The notes beneath the pieces are model-generated. The model was not told the origin of the DNA and searched no databases. It saw only the letters and a list, made by a program, of their open reading frames with translations. Shown piece by piece: positions 33,903-45,516 of a DNA stretch of 64,000 nt; the stretch's first letter is position 1; every line of letters begins with the position of its first letter. The translations under genes and the position numbers were made by a program. The stretch covers positions 1,038,501-1,102,500 of the forward strand of contig CP019797.1 in assembly GCA_002951995.1 (NCBI GenBank), written 5' to 3'. The stretch comes from Stenotrophomonas acidaminiphila. Lineage in GTDB: Bacteria > Pseudomonadota > Gammaproteobacteria > Xanthomonadales > Xanthomonadaceae.

Positions 33903-34331
33903 ATGATTTCCGGCATTTCCCGGCGCAAGCGCCGCAAGCTCAAATCCGAGATCAACGTCGTGCCGTACATCGACGTGATGCTGGTGCTGCTGATCATCTT
34001 CATGGTGACCGCGCCGCTGTTGACGCTCAGTTTCGAGGTCGACCTGCCCACCTCCAACGCCAAGGTGCTGGAAGGCAAGCAGGACCCGGTCATCGTCTCG
34101 GTGCTGGACGATGGCCAGCTCAGCCTGAAGCTGCCCGATGCCAAGAGCCCCGAGCGCATCGACGCGGCCACGCTGCAGGCGCAGCTCGGCGCGATGGCCG
34201 CGCAGGACAAGGGCCTGCGCGTGATCGTCGCCGCCGACCGCGCGGTGGCCTATGAGAAGGTCGTCGCGGCGATGGACGTGATCAAGGCGGCGAAGATCGA
34301 GAAGGTGGGCCTGGCGACCGATGCACGCTGA
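33903..34331 (+). CDS. tolR: Tol-Pal system protein TolR
   Basis: ExbD/TolR family protein of 142 residues. Short basic cytoplasmic N-terminus (SRRKRRKLKSEINVVPYIDVM), one transmembrane helix (MLVLLIIFMVTAPLL) carrying the essential Asp in YIDVM that takes part in proton flow, and a periplasmic domain. AGGAACC lies just before the ATG. The 3' end overlaps tolA by 11 bp, so translation of the two is coupled. Confidence 0.96.
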   Translation: MISGISRRKRRKLKSEINVVPYIDVMLVLLIIFMVTAPLLTLSFEVDLPTSNAKVLEGKQDPVIVSVLDDGQLSLKLPDAKSPERIDAATLQAQLGAMAAQDKGLRVIVAADRAVAYEKVVAAMDVIKAAKIEKVGLATDAR

Positions 34332-35397
34332 CGCTCTGCCGCCGCCGCGCGACCCCGGCAACGAATGGGGCATGCCCGTCGTACTGGCGTTGCTGGTGCA
34401 CGTGCTGGTCGCGCTGGTGTTCATCATCGCCTGGGTGTGGTCGCCGTCGCGCAGCACCGAGGCCGCCGCCGGCGACCCGGTGGTGGAGGCCAGCCTGCAG
34501 CTGTCGGCGGCCGAAGCCGCGGCCGCGCGCAGCGCCCTGCGCGCGTCGGAGAAACTGCCGCCGCCGCCCGAGCCGGCGCCGGACGCGCAGCCCCAGCCGG
34601 TCCCGGAAGACACCGTCCCGCCGCCGCAGCCGATCCCCGAGCCGCGGCCGCAGGACGCGCCCACCCCGCAGCAGCACAATGCCCAGGAGCGCATCGCGCA
34701 GCCGGACACCGTCGACCAGGAGCGGGTCAGCGCGCTGGCCATCTCCCAGGAGAAGGCCCGCCAGGAGCAGGAAGCCAAGCGCCGCCAGGAGCAGATCGAC
34801 CTGACCGAGCGCAAGCGCGTGGAGGAGGCCGAGCAGAAGCTGCGGCTGGCCAAACAGCAGGAAGAAGCCGACCGCCAGAAGAAACTGGCCGAGGAACAGC
34901 GCAAGGCCAACGAGGCCAAGGCCGAGCAGGAGCGCCAGCAGAAGATCGCCGAGATCCGCCGCAAGCGCGAGCAGGCCGAGCGCGAACTCAAGCTCGCCGA
35001 GCAGCGCCAGCGCCAGGTGGCTGATGCCCGCGCCCGTGCGCAGGCGGCCGCGTCCAGCGCCTCGCCGGCCAGCGGCACGCCGCAGGCGTCGCCGGGGCAG
35101 GGCGGCACCAGCACCGACCTGACCGCCAAGTACGCCGCGGCGATCCAGCAGGCGGTGCTCAACCAGTGGGTGCGCCCGGACACGATCCCGCGCGGCCAGC
35201 GCTGCCGGCTGACCATCCGCCAGCTGCCCGGCGGCGAGGTGGTCGATGTGCAGTTCGCCGCCGGTTGCCCCTATGACGACGCCGGCCGGCGTTCGGTGGA
35301 GGCCGCGGTGCTGCGTGCCCAGCCGCTGCCGTACCGCGGTTTCGAGTCGGTGTTCCAGCGCACGCTGAACTTCACGTTCGAGGCGCAGGACCGCTGA
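34321..35397 (+). CDS. tolA: Tol-Pal system protein TolA
   Basis: Inner-membrane anchored protein spanning the periplasm that links TolQR to TolB/Pal. 358 residues in the three classic domains: one N-terminal transmembrane helix (VVLALLVHVLVALVFIIAWVW) followed by a Pro-rich stretch, a long Ala/Lys/Glu/Gln/Arg coiled coil (about 125-245, e.g. EQAERELKLAEQRQRQ), and a C-terminal globular domain (about 265-358) with two cysteines (GQRCRLTI and AAGCPYDDAG). Starts inside tolR. Confidence 0.95.
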   Translation: MHADALPPPRDPGNEWGMPVVLALLVHVLVALVFIIAWVWSPSRSTEAAAGDPVVEASLQLSAAEAAAARSALRASEKLPPPPEPAPDAQPQPVPEDTVPPPQPIPEPRPQDAPTPQQHNAQERIAQPDTVDQERVSALAISQEKARQEQEAKRRQEQIDLTERKRVEEAEQKLRLAKQQEEADRQKKLAEEQRKANEAKAEQERQQKIAEIRRKREQAERELKLAEQRQRQVADARARAQAAASSASPASGTPQASPGQGGTSTDLTAKYAAAIQQAVLNQWVRPDTIPRGQRCRLTIRQLPGGEVVDVQFAAGCPYDDAGRRSVEAAVLRAQPLPYRGFESVFQRTLNFTFEAQDR

Positions 35398-35552
35398 ATC
35401 GCGGGGGCTTCACGCGGCCCCCGGCACCCTTGGCGGCGCGCTTGCCCATCGACGGGGATGGATTTCACGGGATTTTCGTTCACGATTGCGAAAATGTTCA
35501 TCCGCCTGCTGCTATCCCTTTCCCCCCTGTTCATCCGATCGTTGAGCACCCC

Positions 35553-36872
35553 ATGAAGAAACCGCTTCGCTGGCTGGCCGCCCTGACCGTACTGCTGTTG
35601 CCCCTGGTGGCGATGGCGCAGCAACGGGGGCTGGAGATCGACATCATCGGCGGCAATGCGTCGGCCCTGCCGATCACCGTGGTGCCGATGCCGTACCAGG
35701 GCAGCGCCGCGGCGCCGGCCACCGATGTCGCCGCGGTGGTGCGCTCGGACCTGGACCGTTCCGGCCAGTTCCGCACCCTGCCCGAGGCGCAGATCGTGCA
35801 GCGCCCGACCCGCGGCAGCGAGGTGCAGTACCCGACCTGGCGCGCGCTCAAGCAGGACTACCTGGTCGTCGGCCGCGTGCTCGACGCCGGTGCGGGCGCC
35901 TACCGCGTCGAGTACGAGCTGTTCGACGTGGCCAAGGGCGAGCGCATGCTCGGCCTGGCGATGACCGCCCGCTCCAACGCGATGCGCGACGTCGCCCACC
36001 AGATGGCCGACGCCATCTACGAGAAGATCACCGGCGTGCGCGGCGCCTTCTGGACCCGCATCGCCTACGTCACCGCCAGCGGCCGCGGCGACGCCATGCG
36101 CTATGCGCTGATGGTGGCCGATGCCGACGGCTACAACCCGCAGACCATCGTGCGCTCGGCCGAGCCGCTGCTGTCGCCGTCGTGGAGCCCGGACGGCAAC
36201 CGCCTGGCCTATGTCAGCTTCGAGCGCGGCAACTCGGCCATCTACGTCCAGAACATCTCCACCGGCGCGCGCGACCTGGTCGCCAGCTTCCGCGGCATCA
36301 ACAGCGCCCCGGCGTTCTCGCCGGACGGCCGCCGCCTGGCGCTGACCCTGTCGCGCAGCGGCAACCCGGAGATCTACGTGATGGACCTGGGCAGCAAGCA
36401 GCTGACCCAGCTGACCAACCACTTCGCCATCGACACCGAGCCGACTTGGAGCGCCGACGGCAACACCATCTATTTCACCTCCGACCGCGGTGGCCGCCCG
36501 CAGATCTACCAGGTGCCGGCGTCCGGCGGCAGCGCCAGCCGCGTGACCTTCCAGGGCAATTACAACGCCAAGGTGTCCGTGTCCTATGACGGCAAGAAGC
36601 TGGCCATGGCACAGGGCAGCGGCAACAGCTACCGGATCGCGCTGATGGACAGCAGCCTGGGTTCGCCGCGCTGGAGCACGCTGTCGCCGGGCTCGCTGGA
36701 CGAATCGCCCAGCTTCGCGCCGAACGCGAGCATGGTGTTGTATGCCGCCCGCGAGGGTGGTCGTGGAGTGCTGTATGCCGTTTCGGCCGACGCGCGGGTC
36801 CGCCAGCGCCTGGTCCTGGCGGACGGTGATGTGCGCGAGCCCGCATGGGGTCCGTACCGCACCGCGCGTTGA
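35553..36872 (+). CDS. tolB: Tol-Pal system protein TolB
   Basis: Periplasmic beta-propeller protein that binds Pal and TolA. 439 residues, Sec signal peptide (MKKPLRWLAALTVLLLPLVAMAQ), N-terminal alpha/beta domain (about 25-165), then a six-bladed propeller with WD40-like TolB repeats: LLSPSWSPDGNRLAYVSFE, NSAPAFSPDGRRLALTLS, TEPTWSADGNTIYFTSDRGG, and further copies. The start is the ATG at 35553 giving the signal peptide; open frame continues upstream without a good start. A gap of 155 bp separates it from tolA. Confidence 0.97.
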   Translation: MKKPLRWLAALTVLLLPLVAMAQQRGLEIDIIGGNASALPITVVPMPYQGSAAAPATDVAAVVRSDLDRSGQFRTLPEAQIVQRPTRGSEVQYPTWRALKQDYLVVGRVLDAGAGAYRVEYELFDVAKGERMLGLAMTARSNAMRDVAHQMADAIYEKITGVRGAFWTRIAYVTASGRGDAMRYALMVADADGYNPQTIVRSAEPLLSPSWSPDGNRLAYVSFERGNSAIYVQNISTGARDLVASFRGINSAPAFSPDGRRLALTLSRSGNPEIYVMDLGSKQLTQLTNHFAIDTEPTWSADGNTIYFTSDRGGRPQIYQVPASGGSASRVTFQGNYNAKVSVSYDGKKLAMAQGSGNSYRIALMDSSLGSPRWSTLSPGSLDESPSFAPNASMVLYAAREGGRGVLYAVSADARVRQRLVLADGDVREPAWGPYRTAR

Positions 36873-36936
36873 TAAAATGTTAATATCCCATCCGCATTAA
36901 ACCCCATCATTGGCTCAGGAGCCTTTAGGTATCGCC

Positions 36937-37455
36937 ATGAACAAGTCCACTCGCGTTCTGCTTGTTTCGCTTCTGTCGGTTGCCGCGCTGGCCGGCTGCT
37001 CGAAGAAGGTGAAGGAACAGCCGGCCCAGCCGCCGGTCGACACCACCCCGACCACCCCGTCGACCGGTCCGTCGACCTCCGGCCTGTACGGCCCGGGCGA
37101 CCTGGACACCGACGCCTGCCTGCGCCAGCGCGTGGTCTACTTCGACTTCGACAAGGAAGAAGTGAAGTCCGAGTTCCAGGCCATCATGGCCTGCCATGCC
37201 AAGTACCTGCGTGACCGTCCGTCCTCGCGCATCACCCTGCAGGGCCACACCGACGAGCGTGGCAGCCGCGCCTACAACCAGGCTCTGGGCGAGCGTCGTG
37301 GCAATGCCGTGAACTCGGCGCTGCAGGCCAACGGTGGTTCGGCTTCGCAGCTGACCGTCGTGTCCTACGGCGAAGAGCGTCCGGTCTGCACCGAGTCGGC
37401 CGAGTCCTGCTGGTCGCAGAACCGTCGCGTCGAAATCGTCTACACCGCGCAGTAA
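36937..37455 (+). CDS. pal: Peptidoglycan-associated lipoprotein Pal
   Basis: Outer-membrane lipoprotein that anchors the membrane to peptidoglycan through its OmpA-like domain. 172 residues. Lipobox LAGC with Cys at 22-23, a Pro/Thr-rich linker (PPVDTTPTTPSTGPSTSG), then the OmpA domain: VVYFDFDKEEVKSEF and the peptidoglycan-binding TLQGHTDERGSRAYNQALGERRGNAV. The second start (36937) is chosen since it places the signal peptide correctly. An upstream TAAAATGTTAATAT-rich stretch at 36872-36890 could hold an internal promoter, in line with high Pal demand. Confidence 0.97.
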   Translation: MNKSTRVLLVSLLSVAALAGCSKKVKEQPAQPPVDTTPTTPSTGPSTSGLYGPGDLDTDACLRQRVVYFDFDKEEVKSEFQAIMACHAKYLRDRPSSRITLQGHTDERGSRAYNQALGERRGNAVNSALQANGGSASQLTVVSYGEERPVCTESAESCWSQNRRVEIVYTAQ

Positions 37456-37458
37456 TCG

Positions 37459-38253
37459 ATGCGTACCGGCATCAAGGCGATGATGCTCGTGGTTGCGGCA
37501 GCCCTCGTGGCTGCCGCACCCGCTCATGCGCAGCGGCAGAGCCTGGCCGACCGCGTCGGCGCACTCGAGCAGCAGGTCCAGAACAACCAGGCCAACACCG
37601 ACATGCTCAACCAGCTGCAGCAGTTGCGCAGCGGGATGCAGGCGCTGCAGGCAACGGTCGAGCAGCTCCAGCACGAGAATGAACAGCTCAAGCAGCGCAG
37701 CCGGGACCAGTACCTGGACCTGGACGGGCGCCTGAACCGCCTGGAAGGCGGTGCCGCGCCGGCGCCGGCGCCGGTTGCGCCGACGCCTTCCGCGGGCAAC
37801 CCGACGGCGGCGGAAAAGCCGCCCACCGTGCGGGGTGATGCCGGCGCGGTGGCCGCGGCCGGTGACGAGCGCAGCGCCTACAACGTGGCTTTCGACGCGC
37901 TCAAGGCCGGCCGATACGACGAATCGGCGCGTCTTTTTCAGGGGTTCCTGGAGCAGTATCCCAGTGGTGTCTACGCTCCCAATGCGCTGTACTGGCTGGG
38001 CGAGAGTTACTACGCCACCCGCAATTTCCAGCTGGCCGAGGCGCAGTTCCGCGACCTGGTCGCGCGCTATCCGACCCATGACAAGGCCGCTGGCGGCCTG
38101 TTGAAGCTGGGCCTGTCGCAGTTCGGCCAGGGCGATGCGGCCAAGGCCGAGCAGACGCTGGCGCAGGTCGTGACCCGGTTCCCGGGCAGCGACGCCGCGC
38201 GCACCGCGCAGGACCGTCTGCAGTCGATCCGGCTCGGCCAGCAGATCCGCTGA
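37459..38253 (+). CDS. cpoB: Cell division coordinator CpoB (YbgF)
   Basis: Periplasmic protein that ties PBP1b activity to Tol-driven outer-membrane constriction. 264 residues: signal peptide ending AHAQ, an N-terminal trimerising coiled coil (QSLADRVGALEQQVQNNQAN...QLQHENEQLKQRSRDQYLDL), a Pro/Ala linker, and C-terminal TPR repeats (AYNVAFDALKAGRYDESARLF, LYWLGESYYATRNFQLAEAQF, GLLKLGLSQFGQGDAAKAEQ). It starts 4 bp after pal. A PBP1b gene also occurs in this window (58127) but far away. Confidence 0.94.
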   Translation: MRTGIKAMMLVVAAALVAAAPAHAQRQSLADRVGALEQQVQNNQANTDMLNQLQQLRSGMQALQATVEQLQHENEQLKQRSRDQYLDLDGRLNRLEGGAAPAPAPVAPTPSAGNPTAAEKPPTVRGDAGAVAAAGDERSAYNVAFDALKAGRYDESARLFQGFLEQYPSGVYAPNALYWLGESYYATRNFQLAEAQFRDLVARYPTHDKAAGGLLKLGLSQFGQGDAAKAEQTLAQVVTRFPGSDAARTAQDRLQSIRLGQQIR

Positions 38254-38278
38254 GTCCGGGCGGCAGTGTTTCCAGGGA

Positions 38279-38295
38279 GCCGGGCCATGCCCGGC
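38279..38295 (+). terminator. Candidate terminator at the end of the tol-pal operon
   Basis: GCCGGGC-CAT-GCCCGGC, a perfect 7-bp stem, with outer CGGCAG/CTGCCG able to extend the structure, then GTCGTTT. It is 26 bases after the cpoB stop and 54 before queE. Confidence 0.5.
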
Positions 38296-38348
38296 TGCCG
38301 TCGTTTACGGCATGGCCGACGCCATCCGCCCCTCCAGAAGTTCCCGCC

Positions 38349-39050
38349 ATGACCGCCGTTTCCCTTTCCAGCGCCGCCGCCACGCCCAGCGAGATCGTGC
38401 AGTCGCCGCTGCCGCGGCTGAAGATCACCGAGATCTTCCTGTCCCTGCAGGGCGAGGCCGACACCGCCGGCTGGCCGACCGTGTTCGTGCGCCTGACCGG
38501 GTGCCCGTTGCGCTGCGGCTACTGCGATACCGAGTACGCCTTCCACGGCGGGCAGTGGCGCGATATCGACGACATCGTCGCCGAAGTGCGCGGCCACGGC
38601 GTGCGCCATGTCTGCGTGACCGGCGGCGAGCCGCTGGCGCAGAAGCGCTGCCTGGTGCTGCTGCGCGCGCTGTGCGACGCCGGCCTGGAGGTTTCGCTGG
38701 AGACCTCGGGCGCGCTGGACATCGGCGGCGTCGATCCGCGGGTGTCGCGCGTGGTCGATCTGAAGACGCCCGGGTCGGGCGAGATGCCGCGCAACCGGCT
38801 GGAGAACCTGCCGCTGCTGACCGCGCGCGACCAGCTCAAGTTCGTGCTGTGCGACCGCGCCGACTACGACTGGGCCCGGGACATGGTTGCCGCGCAGCGC
38901 CTGCACGAGCGCTGCATGGTGCTGTTCTCGCCCTGCAAGGACCGGCTCGGCGCGCGCGAGCTGGCCGACTGGATCGTCGCCGACCGGCTGCCGGTGCGCT
39001 TCCAGATGCAGCTGCACAAGATCCTCTGGAACGACGAGCCGGGCAGGTAG
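38349..39050 (+). CDS. queE: 7-carboxy-7-deazaguanine synthase
   Basis: Radical SAM enzyme that converts 6-carboxytetrahydropterin to 7-carboxy-7-deazaguanine on the way to queuosine. 233 residues. The cluster motif is CPLRCGYC (CX3CX2C), followed by DTEYAF; CVTGGEPLAQ and SLETSGALDI mark the SAM-binding core. The first 20 or so residues are an unconserved extension; the core starts at LKITEIFLSLQGE. queC follows, completing a small queuosine unit that sits after the tol-pal genes, as in related genomes. Confidence 0.95.
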   Translation: MTAVSLSSAAATPSEIVQSPLPRLKITEIFLSLQGEADTAGWPTVFVRLTGCPLRCGYCDTEYAFHGGQWRDIDDIVAEVRGHGVRHVCVTGGEPLAQKRCLVLLRALCDAGLEVSLETSGALDIGGVDPRVSRVVDLKTPGSGEMPRNRLENLPLLTARDQLKFVLCDRADYDWARDMVAAQRLHERCMVLFSPCKDRLGARELADWIVADRLPVRFQMQLHKILWNDEPGR

Positions 39051-39128
39051 CCGCGCGCTTCGTTCCCACTTGCGTACCGGCGCGGGACAGCGTGCTGGCG
39101 TTCCTTCCCCCAACCGGACTATCACTCC

Positions 39129-39794
39129 ATGAAGAAGGCAGTCGTGCTTCTTTCCGGCGGCATGGATTCGGCCGCCGTCGTCGCCATGGCCCAGGAACAG
39201 GGCTTCACCGTGCATGCGCTCAGCGTGCGTTATGGCCAGCGCCATACGTCCGAGCTGGATGCCGCCGCGCGCGTGGCGCAGGCACTGGGCGTGGCCGCGC
39301 ACAAGGTGGTGGATGTCGACCTGCGCAGCATCGGCGGCTCGGCCCTGACCGACGACATCGACGTGCCCGACGCCGGTGGCGAAGGCATCCCGGTCACTTA
39401 CGTGCCCGCGCGCAACACCATCATGCTTTCGCTTGCGCTGGGCTGGGCCGAGGTGCTGGGCGCCAACGACATCTTCTGCGGCGTCAACGCGGTCGATTAC
39501 TCCGGCTACCCGGATTGCCGCCCCGCGTTCGTCGCCGCCTTCCAGGCGCTGGCCAACCTGGCGACCAAGGCCGGGGTGGAAGGCGCGGGCATCCGCGTCC
39601 ACGCGCCGCTGCAGTACCTGAGCAAGGCGCAGATCGCCAGCGAAGGCGCACGCCTGGGCGTGGATTTCGGGTTGACGGTGTCCTGCTACCGCGCCGACGC
39701 GCAGGGGCGCGCCTGTGGTCATTGCGACGCCTGCCGGCTGCGCGCGGACGGTTTCGCCGCCGCCGGCCTGCCCGATCCGACCCACTACGCCTGA
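39129..39794 (+). CDS. queC: 7-cyano-7-deazaguanine synthase
   Basis: ATP-dependent enzyme that converts 7-carboxy-7-deazaguanine to preQ0. 221 residues. PP-loop SGGMDSAAV near the start, [19 protein letters not shown] in the middle, and a C-terminal zinc site with four cysteines in [21 protein letters not shown]. Works directly after QueE. The ATG at 39129 gives the standard [14 protein letters not shown]. No riboswitch-like element was recognised before it. Confidence 0.96.
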   Translation: MKKAVVLLSGGMDSAAVVAMAQEQGFTVHALSVRYGQRHTSELDAAARVAQALGVAAHKVVDVDLRSIGGSALTDDIDVPDAGGEGIPVTYVPARNTIMLSLALGWAEVLGANDIFCGVNAVDYSGYPDCRPAFVAAFQALANLATKAGVEGAGIRVHAPLQYLSKAQIASEGARLGVDFGLTVSCYRADAQGRACGHCDACRLRADGFAAAGLPDPTHYA

Positions 39795-39862
39795 GCGTCC
39801 CCGCGGCGCGACGCGGGCGGAGTCATGCCCGCCGCCGGCGCTGCGCAACGTCCGCTCGCGCA

Positions 39863-39891
39863 TTCTGTTTTCAGGCATCTTGCGCTAGAAT
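39863..39891 (+). promoter_or_regulatory. Candidate promoter of tRNA-Lys
   Basis: TAGAAT at 39886-39891 is a good -10; TTCTGT at 39863-39868, 17 bases upstream, is a weak -35. It ends 32 bases before the mature tRNA. A matching TAGAAT precedes yebC and the ABC-F gene in this window. Confidence 0.35.
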
Positions 39892-39923
39892 GCCCACCCC
39901 GGCGCCATGCCGGGTCTTTGTTT

Positions 39924-39999
39924 GGGCCGTTAGCTCAGTCGGTAGAGCAGAAGACTTTTAATCTTTTGGTCGAAGGTTCGAATCCTTCACGGCCCACCA
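39924..39999 (+). tRNA. tRNA-Lys (anticodon TTT)
   Basis: 76-nt tRNA with the CCA encoded. The acceptor arms GGGCCGT and ACGGCCC pair fully, discriminator is A. D-arm TAGCTCAGTCGGTAGAGC, anticodon stem AAGA/TCTT around loop CTTTTAA with anticodon TTT, T-arm GAAGG TTCGAAT CCTTC. Very similar to E. coli tRNA-Lys. A single tRNA; a possible attachment site, but no integrase is near. Confidence 0.98.
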
Positions 40000-40012
40000 T
40001 GATCAGACAACG

Positions 40013-40029
40013 GTCCCGCGGTGCGGGAC
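40013..40029 (+). terminator. Hairpin after tRNA-Lys
   Basis: GTCCCGC-GGT-GCGGGAC, perfect 7-bp stem, 13 bases after the tRNA CCA. Followed by TGCGTTCTT, so only a partial T tract. Confidence 0.5.
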
Positions 40030-40140
40030 TGCGTTCTTGCAGTGGGCGGTACGCGGTTTCTGTGAACTGTGCCAGGTCGCAGTGGCGGGCGCCGGTCCTA
40101 CCATGGGCTTGGTCGGTTTCACGGTAGCAGTGGGGGACGC

Positions 40141-40692
40141 TTGAGTACCCAGATCACGCAACTCCTGCATCGCTGGCAAGGAGGCGACGCGCAGGCGCGC
40201 GAGCAGTTGTTCGAAGCCCTGTATTCGGACCTGATGGTGGTCGCCCGCAACCGGCTGTTCAACGATACCGGCGGCACCCTGCAACCGGCAGCGCTGGTCA
40301 ACGAGTCGCTGCTGCGGCTGCTGGGTTCGGAAGTGGATTTCAAGGACCGCGCCCATTTCATCGCCGTGGCGGCGCTGAAGATGCGCTCGGTACTGGTGGA
40401 CCACCTGCGCGCGCGGGCCGCCGACAAGCGTGGCGGCAATCTTGTCCAGCTGACCCTGTCCCACGCCAGCGACGTCCCCGACGACGACGGCGATGCCTAC
40501 GACGTGATGGCGTTGCACCAGGCCCTGAGCCAGCTGGCCGAACTCGAGCCGCGCGCGGCGAGCATGGTCGAGTTGACCTATTTCGGCGGCATGAGCCGCG
40601 ACGAGATCGCCATGGTGATGGGGGTTTCGGCACCCACTGTGGACCGCGACCTGCGTTTCGCCAGGGCCTGGCTCAACCGACAGCTGACCTGA
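40141..40692 (+). CDS. ECF sigma factor, TIGR02999 (kinase-linked) type
   Basis: Sigma-70 family ECF factor, 183 residues from a TTG start at 40141 (GGGGGAC seven bases upstream; no better start). It belongs to the TIGR02999 / ECF43-type group, in which the acidic DAED of region 2 is lost and the gene sits beside a Ser/Thr kinase. Here that region reads TLQPAALVNESLLRLL; the usual family form is TLQPTALVNEA, so the second threonine is alanine (residue 50), while Thr46 remains. Region 4 is LEPRAASMVELTYFGGMSRDEIAMVMGVSAPTVDRDLRFARAWL. The TGA and kinase ATG overlap as TGATG, so expression is coupled. In relatives, phosphorylation of the sigma factor by the kinase replaces the lost charge. Confidence 0.88.
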   Translation: MSTQITQLLHRWQGGDAQAREQLFEALYSDLMVVARNRLFNDTGGTLQPAALVNESLLRLLGSEVDFKDRAHFIAVAALKMRSVLVDHLRARAADKRGGNLVQLTLSHASDVPDDDGDAYDVMALHQALSQLAELEPRAASMVELTYFGGMSRDEIAMVMGVSAPTVDRDLRFARAWLNRQLT

Positions 40693-43455
40693 TGTCCACC
40701 GCGGAGGAGGCAGCGCGCTGGCGCCAGACCCGCGAGCTGTTCGATGCCGTCTGCGACCTGCCACGCACGCAGTGGCGGCAACAGGTACAGCAGCGCTGCG
40801 GTGATCCCGCCCTGGCCGAGGACGTGCTGCAGCTGCTGCATGCGCAGACCCAGGGCCTGAGCCGGATCAGCAGCCGGCTGGATGCCGCGCTGGCGTGCGC
40901 ACTGACTCCGGAGCTGGCGGTAGGCCAGCGGCTGGGACCGTGGCGGCTGACCGCGCGCATCGCCGGCGGCGGCATGGGCACCGTGTTCAAGGCCGAACGC
41001 GACGACGGCGTGTATCGGCGCACGGTTGCGATCAAGCTGCTGCACGGCATGCCGGGCGCGGGCGAGGTCGAGCGGCTGCAGGCCGAGCGGCAGGTGCTGG
41101 CCGGATTGAACCTGCCCGACGTGGCCCGGCTCTACGACGGTGGCACCACGCCCGATGGCTATCCCTATCTGGTGATGGAATACATCGAGGGCCTGCCGCT
41201 GGACCGCCACTGCGCCACCCATGCGCTCGGGCTCGCGGCGCGGCTGCGGCTGTTCCTGGATGTCTGCGCGATCGTGCGCTCGGCGCATGAGCGCCTGGTA
41301 CTGCACTGCGACCTCAAGCCGGGCAACGTGCTGGTGCGGCCCGACGGCAGGCCGGTACTGCTCGATTTTGGCCTGGCCCGGGTACTCAACGACGCGCGCG
41401 AGCGTGGCGAGGCCGGTTACTGCACCCCGGGCTATGCCAGCCCGGAGCTGGTGAATGGCGAGCCGGTGGGCGTGGCCAGCGATGTCTACAGCCTCGGCGT
41501 GCTGCTGGTGGAACTGCTGTCCACGCGCCGCTGCGCGCAGGCGCTGCAGCTCGGCGAGGTGCCGGTGATCCTGCCCTCGGCCAATGCGCCGCCAGGCCTG
41601 CGCTGGCGCCGCGCGCTGCGCGGCGACCTCGACGCCATCGCCGCGCGGGCGTGTGCCCGCGATGTCGCCGCGCGTTACCGCTCGGTGGAAACGCTGATGG
41701 CCGACGTGACGCGCTACCTGGAGCGGCGGCCGGTGGCCGCGCGGCAGTCCGGGCGCCTGTACCGGCTGGTGCGCGGCGTACAGCGCAATGGACGTGGGCT
41801 GGCGGCCGCCGCGGGCGCGTTGTCGCTGGCGGTGATCTTCGTGGCCGGGCTGGTGCAGGCGCGCCGGCACGCCGAAGAGGAGGCCGCCATCGCCCACCAG
41901 GTGGGCGACTTCATGGTGGGCGTGTTCGAGACCGCCGATCCGTACCTGCGCACCGAGCGCGGACAGCAGGAACTGTCCTCGCGACAACTGCTGGACAAGG
42001 CGGCGCTGCGCGTCTCCCATGACCTGGCCGACGCGCCGGCGCAACTGGCCCGGATGCGTGCGGTGCTGGGGACGGCGTACCGCAACTCCGGGGTGCCGCG
42101 GCAGGCCGACGTGCTGCTGCAGCAGGCCTACGACGGCTTCATCGACCCGCGGGTGAACCGCCCGGCGGATGCGGCGGCGGTGCTGGTGGAGCTGTCGCTG
42201 CAGAAGACCCAGGACGGCAACGGCGCGTTGGGCCAGGCGCTGGCCGAGCGCGGCCTGGCACTGCTGCCGTCGGCCGCTGCCACGCCTACCCGCGCCCGGC
42301 TGCACGGCGCGCGCGGCATGGCCTTGGTGAACCAGCAGCAGTTCGACCGTGCCGAGGCAGCCTTCGACACCGCAATGGAGCTGTACGCGAAGCTGCCGCA
42401 CCCCGGCGTTGCCAGCGAGAAGCTGGCGCTTTCCTACAACAAGGGCCTGATGTACCTGCGCTGGGGGCGGCTGGCCTCGGCCGAGCGCGAGCTGCGCCAG
42501 GTGCTTGGCGGCAGCCCGCGGCGCCGCACCAGCATGGCGCTGGCCGCGGAAATGCGGCTGGCGCAGATCCTGCGCGAGCAGGGCCGTTTCGCCCAGGCGT
42601 TGCCGCTGCTGCAGGCGGGCCTGCGCCATGCGCAGGAGCTGTACGGGCCGGAAAGCAGCTTCGTGCTGATGCAGCACGACGGGCTTGCCGATCTGTACCG
42701 CGACTGGGGCGATTACGCCGCTGCGGAGCGGCAGTACCAGCTGCGGCAGCATCTGAGCGGGATCATCGACGGCACCGGTTCGGTGGAGTACTCGATGGGG
42801 CTGTTCAACCACGGGGAACTGCAGGAACTGCGCGGCGACCTGGCCCAGGCCGAACAGTTGTACCGGCAGGCCCTGGCGATCCGCCGCGAGCGGCTGGGCG
42901 CGCAATCGCCCACCAGCCTGCGCGCCGAGTCGGGGTTGGGCGCGCTGCTGATGCGCCAGGCGCGCATGCAGGAAGCGGGCACGCTGCTACTGCATGCCGA
43001 CGCCGGCCTGGACGCGGCGCTGCCGGCGGACGCGCCGGGGCGGATCGAGGCCCGGCTCAACCGCATCGACTGGCATATCCGCCAGGATGACACCGCCCAG
43101 GCGCAGGCGTTGCTGCGGCAACTGGGGGCGCGGGTACCGGCGACCCAGCAACTGCGCCTGCTGCGCATCCGCGCGGACCTGGCCGAGCGCAGCGGCGAGG
43201 GCGCGGCGGCGCTGGCACTGCGCCGCACCGCGCTGGAGCATGCGCGGTCGCTGCATGGCGACGGCAAGCTGGAGACTGCGACCTGCCGTATCGACCTGGC
43301 CGAAACCCTGCTGCGCCTCGGTCACCGGCAGCCGGCACTGGAAGCGCTGCTGCAGGCGCTGCCGACCATCGAGCGGCTGCAGGTCGATGACGCCCCGCGC
43401 GGCGCCGGCTCGACGGGCTGCTGCTGCTGGCCCGCGGCGGGCGGGGGCGCGCGGC

Positions 43456-43459
<4 letters not shown>
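40692..43459 (+). CDS. Membrane Ser/Thr protein kinase with TPR sensor domain; 3' end frameshifted as read
   Basis: About 922 residues. N-terminal helical segment (1-80), kinase domain about 83-345 with G92GGMG, Lys115 (AIK), LHCDLKPGN with catalytic Asp207, and DFG Asp225. HRD is HCD here, so it is a non-RD kinase. One transmembrane helix at about 369-388, then a long TPR-like region (to about 900) predicted to be periplasmic. It overlaps the sigma gene (TGATG). The last 17-20 codons look shifted: the frame as read runs on to 43601 across recQ, but adding one C to the CCCC run at 43393-43396 gives [19 protein letters not shown] and a stop at 43457-43459, which meets the recQ stop. Likely partner and activator of the sigma factor. 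Confidence 0.87.
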
Positions 43460-45291
<1,832 letters not shown>

Positions 45292-45516
45292 GCCGCCTAG
45301 GATAACTGCCCGGTCAAGCCCGCCCGTCCGCCGCCGTCCCGTCCACGCGTCGGGAAAGCCGAGGGCATGGTTCTGTTCCGCACAGGGCCGCAGGCCGCGG
45401 ACCGGCCCGCAGTGCGCGCGGCCGCTGGATCCCGCCCCTCCCGCGTGCCCACCGATCCTGCGCAGGCCGCCCGGCATGGGCGTGGCGGGCAGTTGAGGCC
45501 GGCTCCCGGCTTCCGC

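Noticed and set aside
40069..40140. ATG at 40069 as the start of the kinase-linked sigma factor
   Set aside because: It would add 24 Gly/Ser/Arg-rich residues not typical of the family and begins within the region just after tRNA-Lys; the TTG at 40141 has a good Shine-Dalgarno sequence.
39924..40140. tRNA-Lys as an integration site of a genomic island
   Set aside because: No integrase, no direct repeat of the tRNA 3' end downstream within the window, and flanking genes are normal for the lineage.
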